From Deinococcus taeanensis (GTDB taxonomy: Bacteria > Deinococcota > Deinococci > Deinococcales > Deinococcaceae), in the NCBI RefSeq assembly GCF_020229735.1, contig NZ_CP083457.1, positions 310,001-374,000 on the forward strand: 64,000 nt of DNA. Reading direction: 5' to 3'. The position numbers were made by a program, and so were the translations under genes. Shown in pieces: positions 17,378 through 26,904 of the stretch (positions within the stretch are counted from its first letter, which is position 1; each line of letters begins with the position of its first letter). Below the pieces are notes generated by a model that saw only the letters and a list, made by a program, of their open reading frames with translations, searched no databases and was not told the origin of the DNA.

Positions 17378-18301
17378 TCAGTGCACGGCCTGAGCCCGGT
17401 GGAGCAGCTGCTGCAACTGAGCGAATGCCTCCGTCTGCTGGTGGTGCGTGAGCGCCCGCACAAAAGCCTGCACGTGCGGGAGGCCAGCGCGTCCAGCTTT
17501 CAGGATCAACCCGAGCTGCCGCGTCAATGGCGTCGGCAGCGGGTGCACCGTCAGGTCGATGTTGAGGACCGCCAGCCTCGGCATGATGGCCACCCTGAGG
17601 CCGTGCCGGACCATCGACACCATCACCTCGTCCTCTTCAATCTCCTGCACCCGCGTGCCCGGGATCAGGTGACGGTGCAGGTGCGCGTACAGCCGCTCGT
17701 TGCAGTCATGCTGGGACGGGGACACCAGCACCGGCTGGGCGCACAGATCCGCCCATCCTTTCGGGGGGAGTCCCTCTCCGGGCGGCGCCACGATCACGTA
17801 GTCATCCTGAAGCAACGGCACCGTGCGCAGGGGGGTCTCCTGGGGCAGTTCCTGAAACGCCAGGTCCGCCCGGCCATCCTGCACGAGATGCTCCTTGCTC
17901 TGGCCAGACGTGCCGTCCAGCAGGTGGACCTGCAGGTCAGGGTGCTGCTGTCTGAGCAGGGCCAGTACGGGAGGCAGCAGGTGAATGCCCAGGCTCCGGT
18001 ACGCCGCGACCTTCAGGAGGCCGTTCAACGCCCGGCCTTCGTTCAGCACCAGGCCGAAGTCCTCGCTGTGCTGGAGACTCAGCCGGGCATGCACCAGGGC
18101 GCGTTTTCCCAGGTCGGTCAGGGTCAGTCCGACGGACGACCGGCGGAAGAGTGATTGACCGTAGAGCCGTTCGAGCGCCTGAACACTTTCACTCAGGCTG
18201 CTGGGTGACATCGCCAGCATGAAGGCGGCCCGGCCAAAACTGCCTGCTTCCGCAGCGGACACGAAGGCGCGCAGTTGAATCAGGGTCGGTCCCGCGGACA
18301 T
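17378..18301 (-). CDS. LysR family transcriptional regulator
   Basis: 307-residue LysR regulator: N-terminal winged helix-turn-helix (LIQLRAFVSAAEAGSFGRAA, then MSPSSLSESVQALERLYG), linker helix, and C-terminal effector-binding domain from about residue 90. ATG 18301 is chosen because TATACT lies only 5 nt upstream, giving a leaderless mRNA; a longer in-frame start at 18352 would place the palindromic operator inside the gene. It faces the EamA exporter gene across about 100 bp, the usual layout for a LysR regulator and its target. Confidence 0.9.
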   Translation of the reverse strand: MSAGPTLIQLRAFVSAAEAGSFGRAAFMLAMSPSSLSESVQALERLYGQSLFRRSSVGLTLTDLGKRALVHARLSLQHSEDFGLVLNEGRALNGLLKVAAYRSLGIHLLPPVLALLRQQHPDLQVHLLDGTSGQSKEHLVQDGRADLAFQELPQETPLRTVPLLQDDYVIVAPPGEGLPPKGWADLCAQPVLVSPSQHDCNERLYAHLHRHLIPGTRVQEIEEDEVMVSMVRHGLRVAIMPRLAVLNIDLTVHPLPTPLTRQLGLILKAGRAGLPHVQAFVRALTHHQQTEAFAQLQQLLHRAQAVH

Positions 18302-18306
18302 GGCCC

Positions 18307-18337
18307 AGTATAGAAAGCCGTCGGAAGTTCCGACGGC
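18307..18337 (-). promoter_or_regulatory. LysR promoter (leaderless -10) and perfect palindromic operator
   Basis: TATACT (18307-18312, minus strand) ends 5 nt before the LysR start. Directly upstream, 18317-18337 is GCCGTCGGAA-G-TTCCGACGGC, a perfect 10-bp inverted repeat in the LysR/EamA divergent interval. It is a likely autoregulatory and target-gene operator. Confidence 0.7.
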
Positions 18338-18401
18338 CGCGGTGCAGATCACCGGGCGCGCGCCGTAGGCAGCCGGGAAATCGTCCGGCAGACTTCACGA
18401 C

Positions 18402-19275
18402 ATGATCCGCGCCGCCCAACTCCCCGCCGCGATGCCGGCGATTCCGGCGCTGCTGCTCTCCGTGCTCAGCGTGCAGGGGGGCGCCGCGCTCGCCAAGGGC
18501 CTGTTTGCGCAGCTCGGCCCGGTGGGCGCCACCGGTCTGCGCATTGGCCTGGCGGCCGTCGTGCTGTGCCTGATCTTCCGCCCGGCCCTCCGTCCGCTCA
18601 CGGCCGCCCAGTGGCGCGTCATCCTGCCGTACGGCCTGGTGCTGGGCGCCATGAACCTGCTTGTATTACCTGTCGTTGGCCCGGATTCCTCTTGGTCTGG
18701 CCGTCACGCTGGAGTTCGTGGGTCCGCTGCTGCTCGCGACGCTCACCTCACGCCAGACGCTGGACCTGCTGTGGGTCGCCCTGGCCGCCGTGGGCGTCGT
18801 GCTGATTGCCCCCTGGAGCGGTCAGGGGCCCGATGGGCTGGGCATGATCCTGGCCCTGCTCGCCGGTGGCTGCTGGGCGGCATACGTCGTCCTGGGCGGC
18901 AAAGTGTCGCGGGTGGTCAGCAGCGGTGTGGGCGTGACGGCCGGCATGATCGTGGCCACCCTGACCGTGCTGCCGTTCATCCTGACCAGCGGCGCACTGG
19001 TGAAAGTGACGCCCGGTCTGCTGGCGGCCGGGGCGCTCCTGGCGGTGCTGTCCAGCGCCGTTCCATTCACGCTGGAACTGATCGCGCTGCGAACCCTGCC
19101 GGCCCGCACCTTCAGCGTGCTCCTGAGTCTTGAACCCGTGGTCGCTGCGCTGTTCGGGTGGGTGGTCCTCCGCGAGACGCTGCTCGTCAGTCAGTGGGTC
19201 GCGGTGGTGCTGGTCATGGCCGCGAGCGCTGGGGGCGCCTGGACGGCGCGGCAGGCCCGCCCGGGGACCGCATGA
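18402..19275 (+). pseudogene. EamA/RhtA-type exporter with a 1-nt frameshift
   Basis: EamA-family drug/metabolite transporter of the RhtA (threonine/homoserine exporter) kind, about 10 membrane segments in two EamA repeats. The frame from ATG 18402 reads normally up to LVLGAMNLL, then is lost; the correct continuation YYLSLARIPLGLAVTLEFVG is in another frame starting at 18661. Removing one base of the CTGCTTG at 18656-18662 restores MNLLYYLSLARIPLG, the expected family sequence. Either a real frameshift mutation or a sequencing indel. The rest, to GGAWTARQARPGTA, looks normal. Probably the regulatory target of the divergent LysR gene. Confidence 0.85.
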
Positions 19276-19451
19276 CCCCCCCTGCGCATTCCCGCGCCCG
19301 TGCGTCCCACCTCTTTGGCGTTGGCCTGCTGCTCTACGTGGCGTGCGTGTGGGGCAGCATGTTCGTGGTCGTTAAACGCCTGACTGCCGTTCTTCGCGCG
19401 GACCCTGCCGGCCAGCGAGGCGCCCTCGACCGACAACATTCATCAGGGTGA
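19272..19451 (+). pseudogene. N-terminal stub of a second DMT/EamA transporter
   Basis: ATG 19272 overlaps the preceding stop (ATGA). The 59 codons encode one EamA-like first membrane helix, GVGLLLYVACVWGSMFVVVKR, and then run into unrelated sequence before TGA at 19449. Full-length relatives have about 300 residues, so this is a deletion remnant of a gene once coupled to the upstream exporter. Confidence 0.6.
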
Positions 19452-19490
19452 AAGGGCGCATCCGCGCCGCCATAAGGATGAGCGGCAGGT

Positions 19491-19496
19491 TAAGAT
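19491..19496 (+). promoter_or_regulatory. -10 box of a leaderless histidine kinase mRNA
   Basis: TAAGAT (TANNNT type) followed by GAGGG and ATG 19502, a 5-nt spacing that would start transcription at or next to the start codon. Confidence 0.6.
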
Positions 19497-19501
19497 GAGG
19501 G

Positions 19502-20293
19502 ATGTTGACTGCCCCCCCTCTGGAAGCGCGGCTATGGCTGGACGCGCTGCCACAGCTGGTGTGGCTGGCCAGCCCGGACGGCCTCATTCACTGGGGCAAC
19601 CGCGCCTGGCGTTCCTTCACGGCCCAAAGAGACACGGACCCGCCCATAGACGTGCGGACCAGGCTCTCACCCGACGACGCCGCCCGGTTCGAGCGGCTGA
19701 TGTCCAGCGGGTCCACCTTTGCACTGGATCTTCCCCTCCGTGACGTCGGCGGTGAGCTGCAGTGGTTTCACCTGAACGCCACGCGCGAAGCCGACCAGTG
19801 GTTGATGACCGGCAGCAACATCAGCGGCCTGAAAGACGAGCAGTTCCGCCGCCAGACCCTTCAGGGCGTGATCGACGCCAGTCCGAACTGCATCAAAGTC
19901 GTTGATCTGGAAGGACGGCTGCTCGACATGAACGCGGGCGGGCGCGTCACCATGGAAATCGACGACTTTGAACTGTGCCGGAATCTCGCCTGGCCGAGCT
20001 TCTGGACGGGTGAAGCGCGCACGCTGGTGGAAGCCGCCCTGGAACGCGCCTGCGCCGGGGAGGCCAGCACCTTCGAAGCCCCAACGACCACGTACAAAGG
20101 CAGCCCCCGGGAGTGGGAGGTGAGTGTCGCACCCATCTACGACGCTCACGGTCACGTGCACCAGGTCAGCGCGGTCTCCCGCGACATTACGGCCCGCCGG
20201 GAGGCGCAGGACGCCGTGGTGGCCCTCGACGCCTTCGTGGCGTTCAGCGAGGCGGTCGGGACCGAGACTGACCTGCGGGCCCTGGTGCGCTAG
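19502..20293 (+). CDS. sensor histidine kinase, N-terminal half (PAS domains), cut by TAG
   Basis: First 263 codons of what was one gene with 20297-21403. Two PAS-like domains (about 10-115 and 118-235) are followed by the start of a GAF domain (FSEAVGTETDLRALVR). The frame then meets TAG at 20291, codon 264, and continues in the same frame as AVKVARSSLKQVSVAYYE. The paralogue at 22019 reads ALVRRAQEIV at this point, so TAG most likely replaces a Gln codon (CAG). Translation starts at the leaderless ATG 19502. Confidence 0.8.
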   Translation: MLTAPPLEARLWLDALPQLVWLASPDGLIHWGNRAWRSFTAQRDTDPPIDVRTRLSPDDAARFERLMSSGSTFALDLPLRDVGGELQWFHLNATREADQWLMTGSNISGLKDEQFRRQTLQGVIDASPNCIKVVDLEGRLLDMNAGGRVTMEIDDFELCRNLAWPSFWTGEARTLVEAALERACAGEASTFEAPTTTYKGSPREWEVSVAPIYDAHGHVHQVSAVSRDITARREAQDAVVALDAFVAFSEAVGTETDLRALVR

Positions 20294-20296
20294 GCC

Positions 20297-21403
20297 GTGA
20301 AGGTCGCGCGCTCGAGTCTCAAGCAGGTCAGCGTCGCGTACTACGAACGCTCGAACGACCGCTGGGTCGCGCAGGTGTGGTCAGAGGACGTCTTGCCGGA
20401 CATCGTTACGCAGATCTGCGCGGGGATCCCGCAGGACGCCCCGAACTTCGCCGAGGTGGAGCGCGGCGGCGTTCCACTGTTCGTGGACGGGTGGGACGCT
20501 ACGCGCGAGCATATCTCCAGCGCCGAGTCGTACGGGGCCGTGGCCCTGCTCCCGGTGGGCGCTCAGGGCGCGGTCCGTGGACTGTTCACGCTGGGCACTC
20601 AGGACGCCCGCAGCTGGACCGAGCGCGAGCGGGCCACCCTCCGCGCGCTCGGACGCGGGTTGAATCTGGCGGTCGAGCGCGCGAACGCGATGCAGCACCT
20701 CACGGAGGAACGCCGCAAGCTGGAGGCGGCCAATGAGGAACTTGAGGCCTTCGCGTACAGCGTGTCGCACGACCTGCGCACCCCCGTGCGGCACATCGTC
20801 AGCTTCTCGAGCCTGCTGCGTCAAGCGCTGGGAGCGGACCTGAACGGCAGGGCGCCGCGCTACCTGACCGTGATTGAAGAGGCGGCGCAGCGAATGCACA
20901 CCTTGATTGACGCGATGCTGGATCTCTCCCGGACGTCCCGGCTTCCCCTGCGGGTGACCCGCGTGCACCTGGATCACCTGGTGGCTCAGCTGCGCCAGGA
21001 GTTGCTCCCTGAACCCACGGCCCGGGCCGTGCGCTGGGAGATCCGGCCGCTTCCTCCGATCATGGGGGACGCCGACACGCTGCGTCAGGTCATGATGAAT
21101 CTGCTGTCGAATGCGCTGAAGTACAGCCAGCACCGTGACGGCGCCGTGATTGAAGTCTGGGCTGAGGAGCGGCCCGCGGAGTGGGCTGTGTTCGTGCGGG
21201 ACAACGGCGCCGGTTTCGATCCCCGGTACACCGACAAGCTGTTCACGGTGTTCCAGCGGTTACACCGTCAGGACGAGTTCGAAGGGGTGGGCGTCGGGCT
21301 GGCCAATGTGCGCCGCATCATTCAGCGGCATGGGGGCCAGGTCATGGCGAGCGGCGTGCCCGGGGCTGGGGCCACGTTTGGCTTCACCCTGCCCAAAGGC
21401 TGA
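20297..21403 (+). CDS. sensor histidine kinase, C-terminal half (GAF-HisKA-HATPase)
   Basis: In-frame continuation of the gene at 19502. It contains the rest of a GAF domain (1-135), a HisKA dimerisation helix with phosphoacceptor His158 in SVSHDLRTPVRHI, and a HATPase with the N box NLLSNALKYS, DNGAGFD, FQRLHRQDEFEGVGVGLANV. This is the phytochrome-like kinase core seen in many Deinococcus and cyanobacterial sensors. GTG 20297 lies 3 nt after the internal TAG and might allow reinitiation, so a soluble kinase half may still be made. No response regulator gene is adjacent. Confidence 0.82.
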   Translation: MKVARSSLKQVSVAYYERSNDRWVAQVWSEDVLPDIVTQICAGIPQDAPNFAEVERGGVPLFVDGWDATREHISSAESYGAVALLPVGAQGAVRGLFTLGTQDARSWTERERATLRALGRGLNLAVERANAMQHLTEERRKLEAANEELEAFAYSVSHDLRTPVRHIVSFSSLLRQALGADLNGRAPRYLTVIEEAAQRMHTLIDAMLDLSRTSRLPLRVTRVHLDHLVAQLRQELLPEPTARAVRWEIRPLPPIMGDADTLRQVMMNLLSNALKYSQHRDGAVIEVWAEERPAEWAVFVRDNGAGFDPRYTDKLFTVFQRLHRQDEFEGVGVGLANVRRIIQRHGGQVMASGVPGAGATFGFTLPKG

Positions 21404-22018
21404 AGCTCCCGGGCGCATCAGGGACGCGTGAAGGGCCGGGTCAGTGGGCAGACAACGGCGGCAGGTGAACTCACCGGGAAGCTCCGGGCGCCAGCGCTTC
21501 CAGGTGACGTGATGCCCGGGTGAATGTGTTCGCCGCGCCAGGACATTGGGACGAGTGCTGCCGCAGAGGGCAGGAGTGGGAGCACAGCCCTGGCGAGGAG
21601 CCGTGCGGCAGGATCTGCACGGGTGATTGTCGGGGGCCGGGCGTCCTGCTGGGTCCTGGCTGTGCGGGCCAGCGCAGCTGGCGACGGAGGAGGCACTGAC
21701 GGCCTGAGGGGCACCCCGTCAAACCGGTGGCCTTGTCCTGGAGACCCTGGGGCAGCCCGGAGTCAGGCTCTCAACGGAGGCCTCGCTTCTGAACACGTCA
21801 CACAGGAGACGCCAGCCCGGCGAGGCGCGCGGGGCACCCTGAACGGCTCAACTGGAGCGTGCAGCCCGGATGACTGGAGAGCTTCAGCCCAACGCCGCTG
21901 CGTTCCCCTGGCGCGGCAAGCCGACCGGGCCGTCCCGGTCCGGCCTGCCGGCGAGCTCACTCACGATTCACGCCCACAGAGCACACCCCGGCCCGGGACG
22001 ACCTGATAAAAGGAAGGC
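21404..22018. other. intergenic, no gene recognised
   Basis: About 615 bp between two kinase genes. Open frames have no protein-like composition. A GGAAGG ribosome site at 22011-22016 belongs to the next gene. Confidence 0.4.
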
Positions 22019-24238
22019 ATGACCGCAGATGGTTCGTCCACGCCCCTGACTGAGCACACCCTGTTTGACCAGGGCGGTGAGATGGGCGCCCTGCTGCGGG
22101 AGTACGACTGGACCCAGTCGCCGCTGGGCGCGCCCGGCACGTGGTCGCCGCGCCTGCGCACCTACGTCGAGCTGATGCTCGCCTCGAAACAGCCGATGTA
22201 CATCGGCTGGACTCACGACCTGCTTGCCTTTTACAACGATGCCTACCGCCCTATTCTCGGTGCCGACAAGCACCCGGGCGCACTGGGCCGCCCGACCGCC
22301 GCCATTTTCGGGCGCGACGGCTACCCTGGCCTGAAGCCGTACTTTGACGCGCTGCTTGAGCGGGGTGAGGCCTTCGCCTTCGAGAATATTCTCGTGCCGC
22401 TCATCCGGCACGGCTACCTGGAGGAGTGTTACTTCGACGCCAGCTACACGCCCATTCACGGCGATGGCCGGGTCGAGCGTATGCTCGCCACTGTCAACGA
22501 AACCACCGACCGGGTGCTGGGCAACCGCCGGACCGAAACGCTGGCCCACCTCGCGGCCCAGCTGCTGCGCGCCGGCGACGCGGCCCAGATCACCACGGCC
22601 GTGATGGACAGTGTTCAGACCAATCCCGCTGACCTGCCCTTTGCGCTGCTGTACCTGACAGGCGCCCGGCAGGCCCTGACGTATCAGGCGGGGGTGGGCC
22701 TGGAGGACGCCGCACTGGCGTCGTTTCATCAGATCCCTGACGCCTGGAGGCAGGGGGATGACCTGGACATTCTCAGCATTCCCCCACAGCCTGCCTCACC
22801 CTGGCCCGAACCGGTCACGCAGGTGGCCGTCCTGCCCCTCGTTGAGCGCGGTACGGCGGCGGACCGACTCGGCGTGCTTGTCGTCGGCCTGAATGCCAGG
22901 AAGCAGGTGAACGCGCCGTACCGCGACTTTCTGGAACTGTTCAGAAGCCAGGTGACCGGCGCGCTCCGCACGGCGGACCTGACTGGCGTTCTCCTGGCGC
23001 GCACCCAGGCGCTGGAGGCGTTTGTGCAGCTGTCACGGGACATGATGGCGGAAACGGACCGCTTCGCGCTGGTGCGCCGGGCGCAGGAGATCGTGCTGTC
23101 CTTGCTGCCCGAAGGGTACGCGGTGTACTACGAGCTGGAAGAGGGGCTGTGGCGCGTCAAGGCCCAGGTGGGTGATCTGGGCGATGACCGCCTGCAGACC
23201 CTCGTCACGGCGGGCCTGCCGTTTGATTCCCCCACGTTGCTGACGCCCTTCAGAAGTGGTGAACCGTTCTACCAGGACGTCTACGCGCAGGGCGCCGATA
23301 CGCCGGTGGAGGTCGTGCAGCACGTTCAGGCGGTGGTGACCCTTCCTGTACAGGTGCAGGGCCGGACGGTGGGCCTGTTCGCGCTGGGTCTGTTTCACCA
23401 GCGGACCTGGACGGCCGTCGACCGGGCCGTGCTGGACACCACCGTGCACAGCCTCAGCCTCGCCCTGGAACGCGCCGGGTACCTCGGCCAGCTCACTGCG
23501 CAGCGCGACACGCTGGATGCCCAGACCCGCGCGCTGGGAGACGCCAACGAAGAACTTGAAGCGTTCGCGTACAGCGTCAGTCATGACCTCCGCACGCCCG
23601 TCCGGCATATTGCGGGCTTCAGTTCGGTGCTGCGCAAATCCCTGGGTGACAGCCCCAACGAGAAGACGCTGCGGTCCCTGACCGTGATCGAGCAGGCGGC
23701 CTACCGCATGAACAGCCTGATTGATGCCATGCTCGAGCTGTCCCGAACGTCCCGGCAGCCGCTGCTGCTGCGACTCGTGGACCTGGGCGCCGTGCTGGCT
23801 GACGTGCGCGCCGAGTTGGTCCCGGATCTGCTTGAACGAGAGATTTCCTGGCAGATCGGTCCACTGCCGCTGGTGCTGGGGGATCAGGACCTGCTCCGGC
23901 TGGCGCTGCTCAATCTGATCTCGAACGCCCTGAAGTACTCCCAGCACCGGGCGCTGACGGTGATTGAAGTGAAGGCCGTGGAGCGCCCGGACCACTGGGT
24001 CCTGGAGATCCGGGACAACGGCGTCGGCTTTGACCCGGCCCACGCGAGCCGGCTGTTTGGCGTGTTCCAGCGCTTACACCGCCAGGAGGACTTCGAAGGC
24101 ACCGGGGTGGGCCTGGCCAACGTCCGGCGCATTGTGTTGCGGCACGGAGGTGAGGTCTGGGCCTCGGGCGCGGTGGATCAAGGGGCCACCTTCTCGATCA
24201 GCCTGCCCAAAGCGAAAATGACGGCTCGTCCGGGCTGA
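22019..24238 (+). CDS. PAS/GAF sensor histidine kinase
   Basis: 739-residue cytoplasmic histidine kinase, paralogue of the split kinase just upstream. Order: PAS (about 15-155; LREYDWTQSPLGAPGTWSP is a typical opening of this PAS type), GAF (about 165-320), GAF (about 335-485), HisKA with His522 in SVSHDLRTPVRHI, then HATPase with NLISNALKYS, DNGVGFD and GTGVGLANV. All catalytic boxes are intact. GGAAGG precedes ATG 22019. Its signal and partner regulator are not evident. Confidence 0.92.
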   Translation: MTADGSSTPLTEHTLFDQGGEMGALLREYDWTQSPLGAPGTWSPRLRTYVELMLASKQPMYIGWTHDLLAFYNDAYRPILGADKHPGALGRPTAAIFGRDGYPGLKPYFDALLERGEAFAFENILVPLIRHGYLEECYFDASYTPIHGDGRVERMLATVNETTDRVLGNRRTETLAHLAAQLLRAGDAAQITTAVMDSVQTNPADLPFALLYLTGARQALTYQAGVGLEDAALASFHQIPDAWRQGDDLDILSIPPQPASPWPEPVTQVAVLPLVERGTAADRLGVLVVGLNARKQVNAPYRDFLELFRSQVTGALRTADLTGVLLARTQALEAFVQLSRDMMAETDRFALVRRAQEIVLSLLPEGYAVYYELEEGLWRVKAQVGDLGDDRLQTLVTAGLPFDSPTLLTPFRSGEPFYQDVYAQGADTPVEVVQHVQAVVTLPVQVQGRTVGLFALGLFHQRTWTAVDRAVLDTTVHSLSLALERAGYLGQLTAQRDTLDAQTRALGDANEELEAFAYSVSHDLRTPVRHIAGFSSVLRKSLGDSPNEKTLRSLTVIEQAAYRMNSLIDAMLELSRTSRQPLLLRLVDLGAVLADVRAELVPDLLEREISWQIGPLPLVLGDQDLLRLALLNLISNALKYSQHRALTVIEVKAVERPDHWVLEIRDNGVGFDPAHASRLFGVFQRLHRQEDFEGTGVGLANVRRIVLRHGGEVWASGAVDQGATFSISLPKAKMTARPG

Positions 24239-25017
24239 GGAGCCCAATGGAGGGGCTGGCCAGATGGTGGCCCACCTTCACGGCCGTTCGTACCACGGGC
24301 AGGCGGGTCTGCACGCGGCCGTGACGCGCCAGATCACCTGGAGCAGGGGCCTGACCGCGCACGAAACCTGCTGGCACAAGGTGCGGCAGGGACCCGCCGC
24401 CGCCGCCGGCCTTGAGGGGCAGCGCGGCGCCCTGCACGGCGGGCCGGCAAACAGCCGTCACCAGCACGGTGGACGTCCGCTCCCGTCCGTGGTGAAGTGC
24501 ACCCGGGCCGCGTCGTGCCGGGGCTCCAGGAGAACTGCGGGGCAGAGGTGCAACAGGCCCAGTCGGCCTGACGAGTGAGGTGAGGCCGGTTCCTGACCCC
24601 CCGCCTGCGCGGACTCAAACGCCACCGCAGAGGCGGCGAGCGAACCTGACTCGTGCTGACATGAGCGCAGCCTCAATCGCCTGCGCCGCCTGAGCGTGTC
24701 CTTCGGGCCGTCCGGCGTGGACGTACGCCACCCTCAAAGTTTGGGTGCCGTCTGCTATACGCTACCCACTCCGCCCGCAGATATTTCTGCGCGTCGGAAA
24801 GGCGTGTGGGCCTGTTGGTGGACTGGTAGTCCTCTGCACAGCGGCGAGGGCCGTTCAGGCACGCAGACCCAGCGTGATGCGCCGCGCAACCCCCGCGAAG
24901 GAAGCGCCACTGCCTCACTTCGGGGTGCCCTGCAGAAAGGACGCACAGGACCTGCACCCTGCTGCCGGCGGCCGGTGCGCGAGCCGGATTTGCCCGGTAC
25001 TGAACCGGTGAACCCTA
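24239..25017. other. intergenic, no gene recognised
   Basis: About 780 bp without a protein-like frame on either strand. The 3' end carries the promoter of the next gene. Confidence 0.4.
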
Positions 25018-25023
25018 TACCAT
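25018..25023 (+). promoter_or_regulatory. -10 box of a leaderless EAL-protein mRNA
   Basis: TACCAT (TANNNT) with a 6-nt spacer AGGGCC before ATG 25030; no ribosome-binding sequence is present, consistent with leaderless translation. Confidence 0.6.
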
Positions 25024-25029
25024 AGGGCC

Positions 25030-26904
25030 ATGACTGAGCCACACGCTGCCGCACGCGAGCGTCAGACGCTGCAGCGAGCACAGGCGCTGTACGACATGGC
25101 CCGGACCCTCACCGACGGGCCGAGCGAAGAGGAGTTGCTGCGCCGCGTGGTGAATAGTGTCGTGGCGGTGCTGGGAGTCAACCGCGCCGTCCTGCTCACC
25201 TTGAGTGAGGACGTGCCCCGCGTGGAGCACTTTCTGGTGGCCGGTCCGGGCGCGGTGCACGTGCAGCGCCCCACCTGGCAGGAACTGGCCACCGGCCTGA
25301 CCGGCTGGGTGCTGCGCGAGCGGCGGGTGGCGCGCTCACCCGCGGGGCAGGACGACCCGCGGGAAGGCCCGGAGGCCCGGCAGCGCCGGCGTGAGACGGT
25401 GTGTGGCGACATCATCGTGCTGCCCATCATGATGAAGACACGCGTCTTCGGGACGCTCACGCTCATCAATCTGCCGTGGGGGCCACCTTTCACGGATGAT
25501 GACGTGGCCTGGCTTGAAGCCCTTGTGCACCAGGCCGCCGCCGCCGTGCAGCAGGAGCGGCTGATTCAGACGCTGCACCGCCACGCGCTGTTCGATGCCC
25601 GCACCGGCCTGCCCGCACGGCCCCTTGCGAACGACCGGCTCCGGCAGTCCCTGTGGCACGCACAGCGATCGGCGACGTCTTTCGCCCTTCTCCTGCTTCA
25701 GCCGGAGCCGCCAAGTGACGCCCAGAGCGCCTCATCCGCCGAGTTCCGGGACGCCCTGGCCGTGCAGATCGCCCGGCGGTTGCAGGACCTGCCAGGAGCG
25801 TTCAGCACCCTCGCCCACTGGGACGACGAGACGTTCATGCTGATTGCCGAGGACGTTCCTGACGAACACCACGCGTTCCGCGTCGTTAATCAGGTGATGA
25901 ACGCCTTCGCCGAGCCGTTCGTCCTGCCTGACCTGCCGGCGCCTCTTCCAGTTACCGCGTCCGTGGGCGTCAGCATCTTTCCAGTCGACGGGCAGGACGT
26001 GGTGGCGCTGCACAAGCACGCGGCGGTGGCGCAGTACAATGCCCGGCATGCCGGCGGCGGATCCGCCGCGCGGTTCTCGCCCACCGTCACGGACCAGCAG
26101 CGCCTGGCGCAGCAGATTGCCGCGGCCCTGCCGGGCGCCCTCGAACGCAACGAGCTGTTCCTGATGTACCAGCCGCAACTTGACGCGCAGCGCCGCCTGT
26201 GGGGCTTTGAAGCGCTGCTGCGCTGGCAGCACAAAACGCTGGGGCTGGTGCCGCCCGACGTCTTTATCCCCGTGGCCGAACGCACCGGACTGATCCTGCC
26301 GTTGGGCGAATGGGTGATGCGCCAGGCGTGCCGGCAGCTACGCGCCTGGCAGGACCGTGGGGCCCTGAACCTTCACATGGCGGTGAATGTCTCTCAGGTG
26401 CAGTTGCAGCACCCGGAGTTCGTGCATCAGGTGGAGGCGGCGCTGCGTGCTGCGGGCCTGAACGGTGAGCAACTCGAACTCGAGCTGACCGAGCAGATGG
26501 TGTTTCAGTGTTCCGAGGTGGTCCGGGCGAAGCTCGCCGCACTGCATCACCTGAACGTCCGTCTCGCGCTGGATGACTTCGGCGTGGGGCATTCGTCCAT
26601 GCAGACGCTTGCCCAGCTTCCATTTGACGTCCTGAAACTCGATCAGTCCTTTGTGCGGGATCTCGAAGGCAACGCCCGCACCCACCGGATCGTAAAAGCC
26701 ATCGTCGACATGGCCCATGACATGAAAATGACGGTCGTCGCTGAAGGCGTGGAGGGCGCCATTCAGTGGCAGCTGACGGAGGCGCTCGAATGCGACCGCA
26801 CGCAGGGCTACCTGCTCAGTCGCCCGCTGGCTGCGGAGGCCGTGCCGGCCTGGATGAACCTGCATGCCAGTGACGGCCGGGGCCTGCCGCGCCCAGAGCG
26901 CTGA
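25030..26904 (+). CDS. GAF-GGDEF(degenerate)-EAL c-di-GMP phosphodiesterase
   Basis: 624-residue cytoplasmic protein: GAF about 10-180, GGDEF-like 190-350, EAL 365-610. The GGDEF motif is replaced by WDDETF (264-269), so cyclase activity is not expected. The EAL domain is complete: EALLRW (Glu394), NVSQVQL, ELTEQ, the metal-binding LDDFGVGHSS, KLDQSFVRD, VVAEGVE and QGYLLSRPL, predicting active c-di-GMP hydrolysis. With the HD-GYP protein at 9.4 kb, the window encodes two c-di-GMP-degrading enzymes and no intact diguanylate cyclase. Leaderless start at ATG 25030. Confidence 0.92.
   Translation: MTEPHAAARERQTLQRAQALYDMARTLTDGPSEEELLRRVVNSVVAVLGVNRAVLLTLSEDVPRVEHFLVAGPGAVHVQRPTWQELATGLTGWVLRERRVARSPAGQDDPREGPEARQRRRETVCGDIIVLPIMMKTRVFGTLTLINLPWGPPFTDDDVAWLEALVHQAAAAVQQERLIQTLHRHALFDARTGLPARPLANDRLRQSLWHAQRSATSFALLLLQPEPPSDAQSASSAEFRDALAVQIARRLQDLPGAFSTLAHWDDETFMLIAEDVPDEHHAFRVVNQVMNAFAEPFVLPDLPAPLPVTASVGVSIFPVDGQDVVALHKHAAVAQYNARHAGGGSAARFSPTVTDQQRLAQQIAAALPGALERNELFLMYQPQLDAQRRLWGFEALLRWQHKTLGLVPPDVFIPVAERTGLILPLGEWVMRQACRQLRAWQDRGALNLHMAVNVSQVQLQHPEFVHQVEAALRAAGLNGEQLELELTEQMVFQCSEVVRAKLAALHHLNVRLALDDFGVGHSSMQTLAQLPFDVLKLDQSFVRDLEGNARTHRIVKAIVDMAHDMKMTVVAEGVEGAIQWQLTEALECDRTQGYLLSRPLAAEAVPAWMNLHASDGRGLPRPER

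Noticed and set aside
21524..22006. 160-codon open frame between the kinases
   Set aside because: Ala/Gly/Arg-rich artefact with no start signal or motif.
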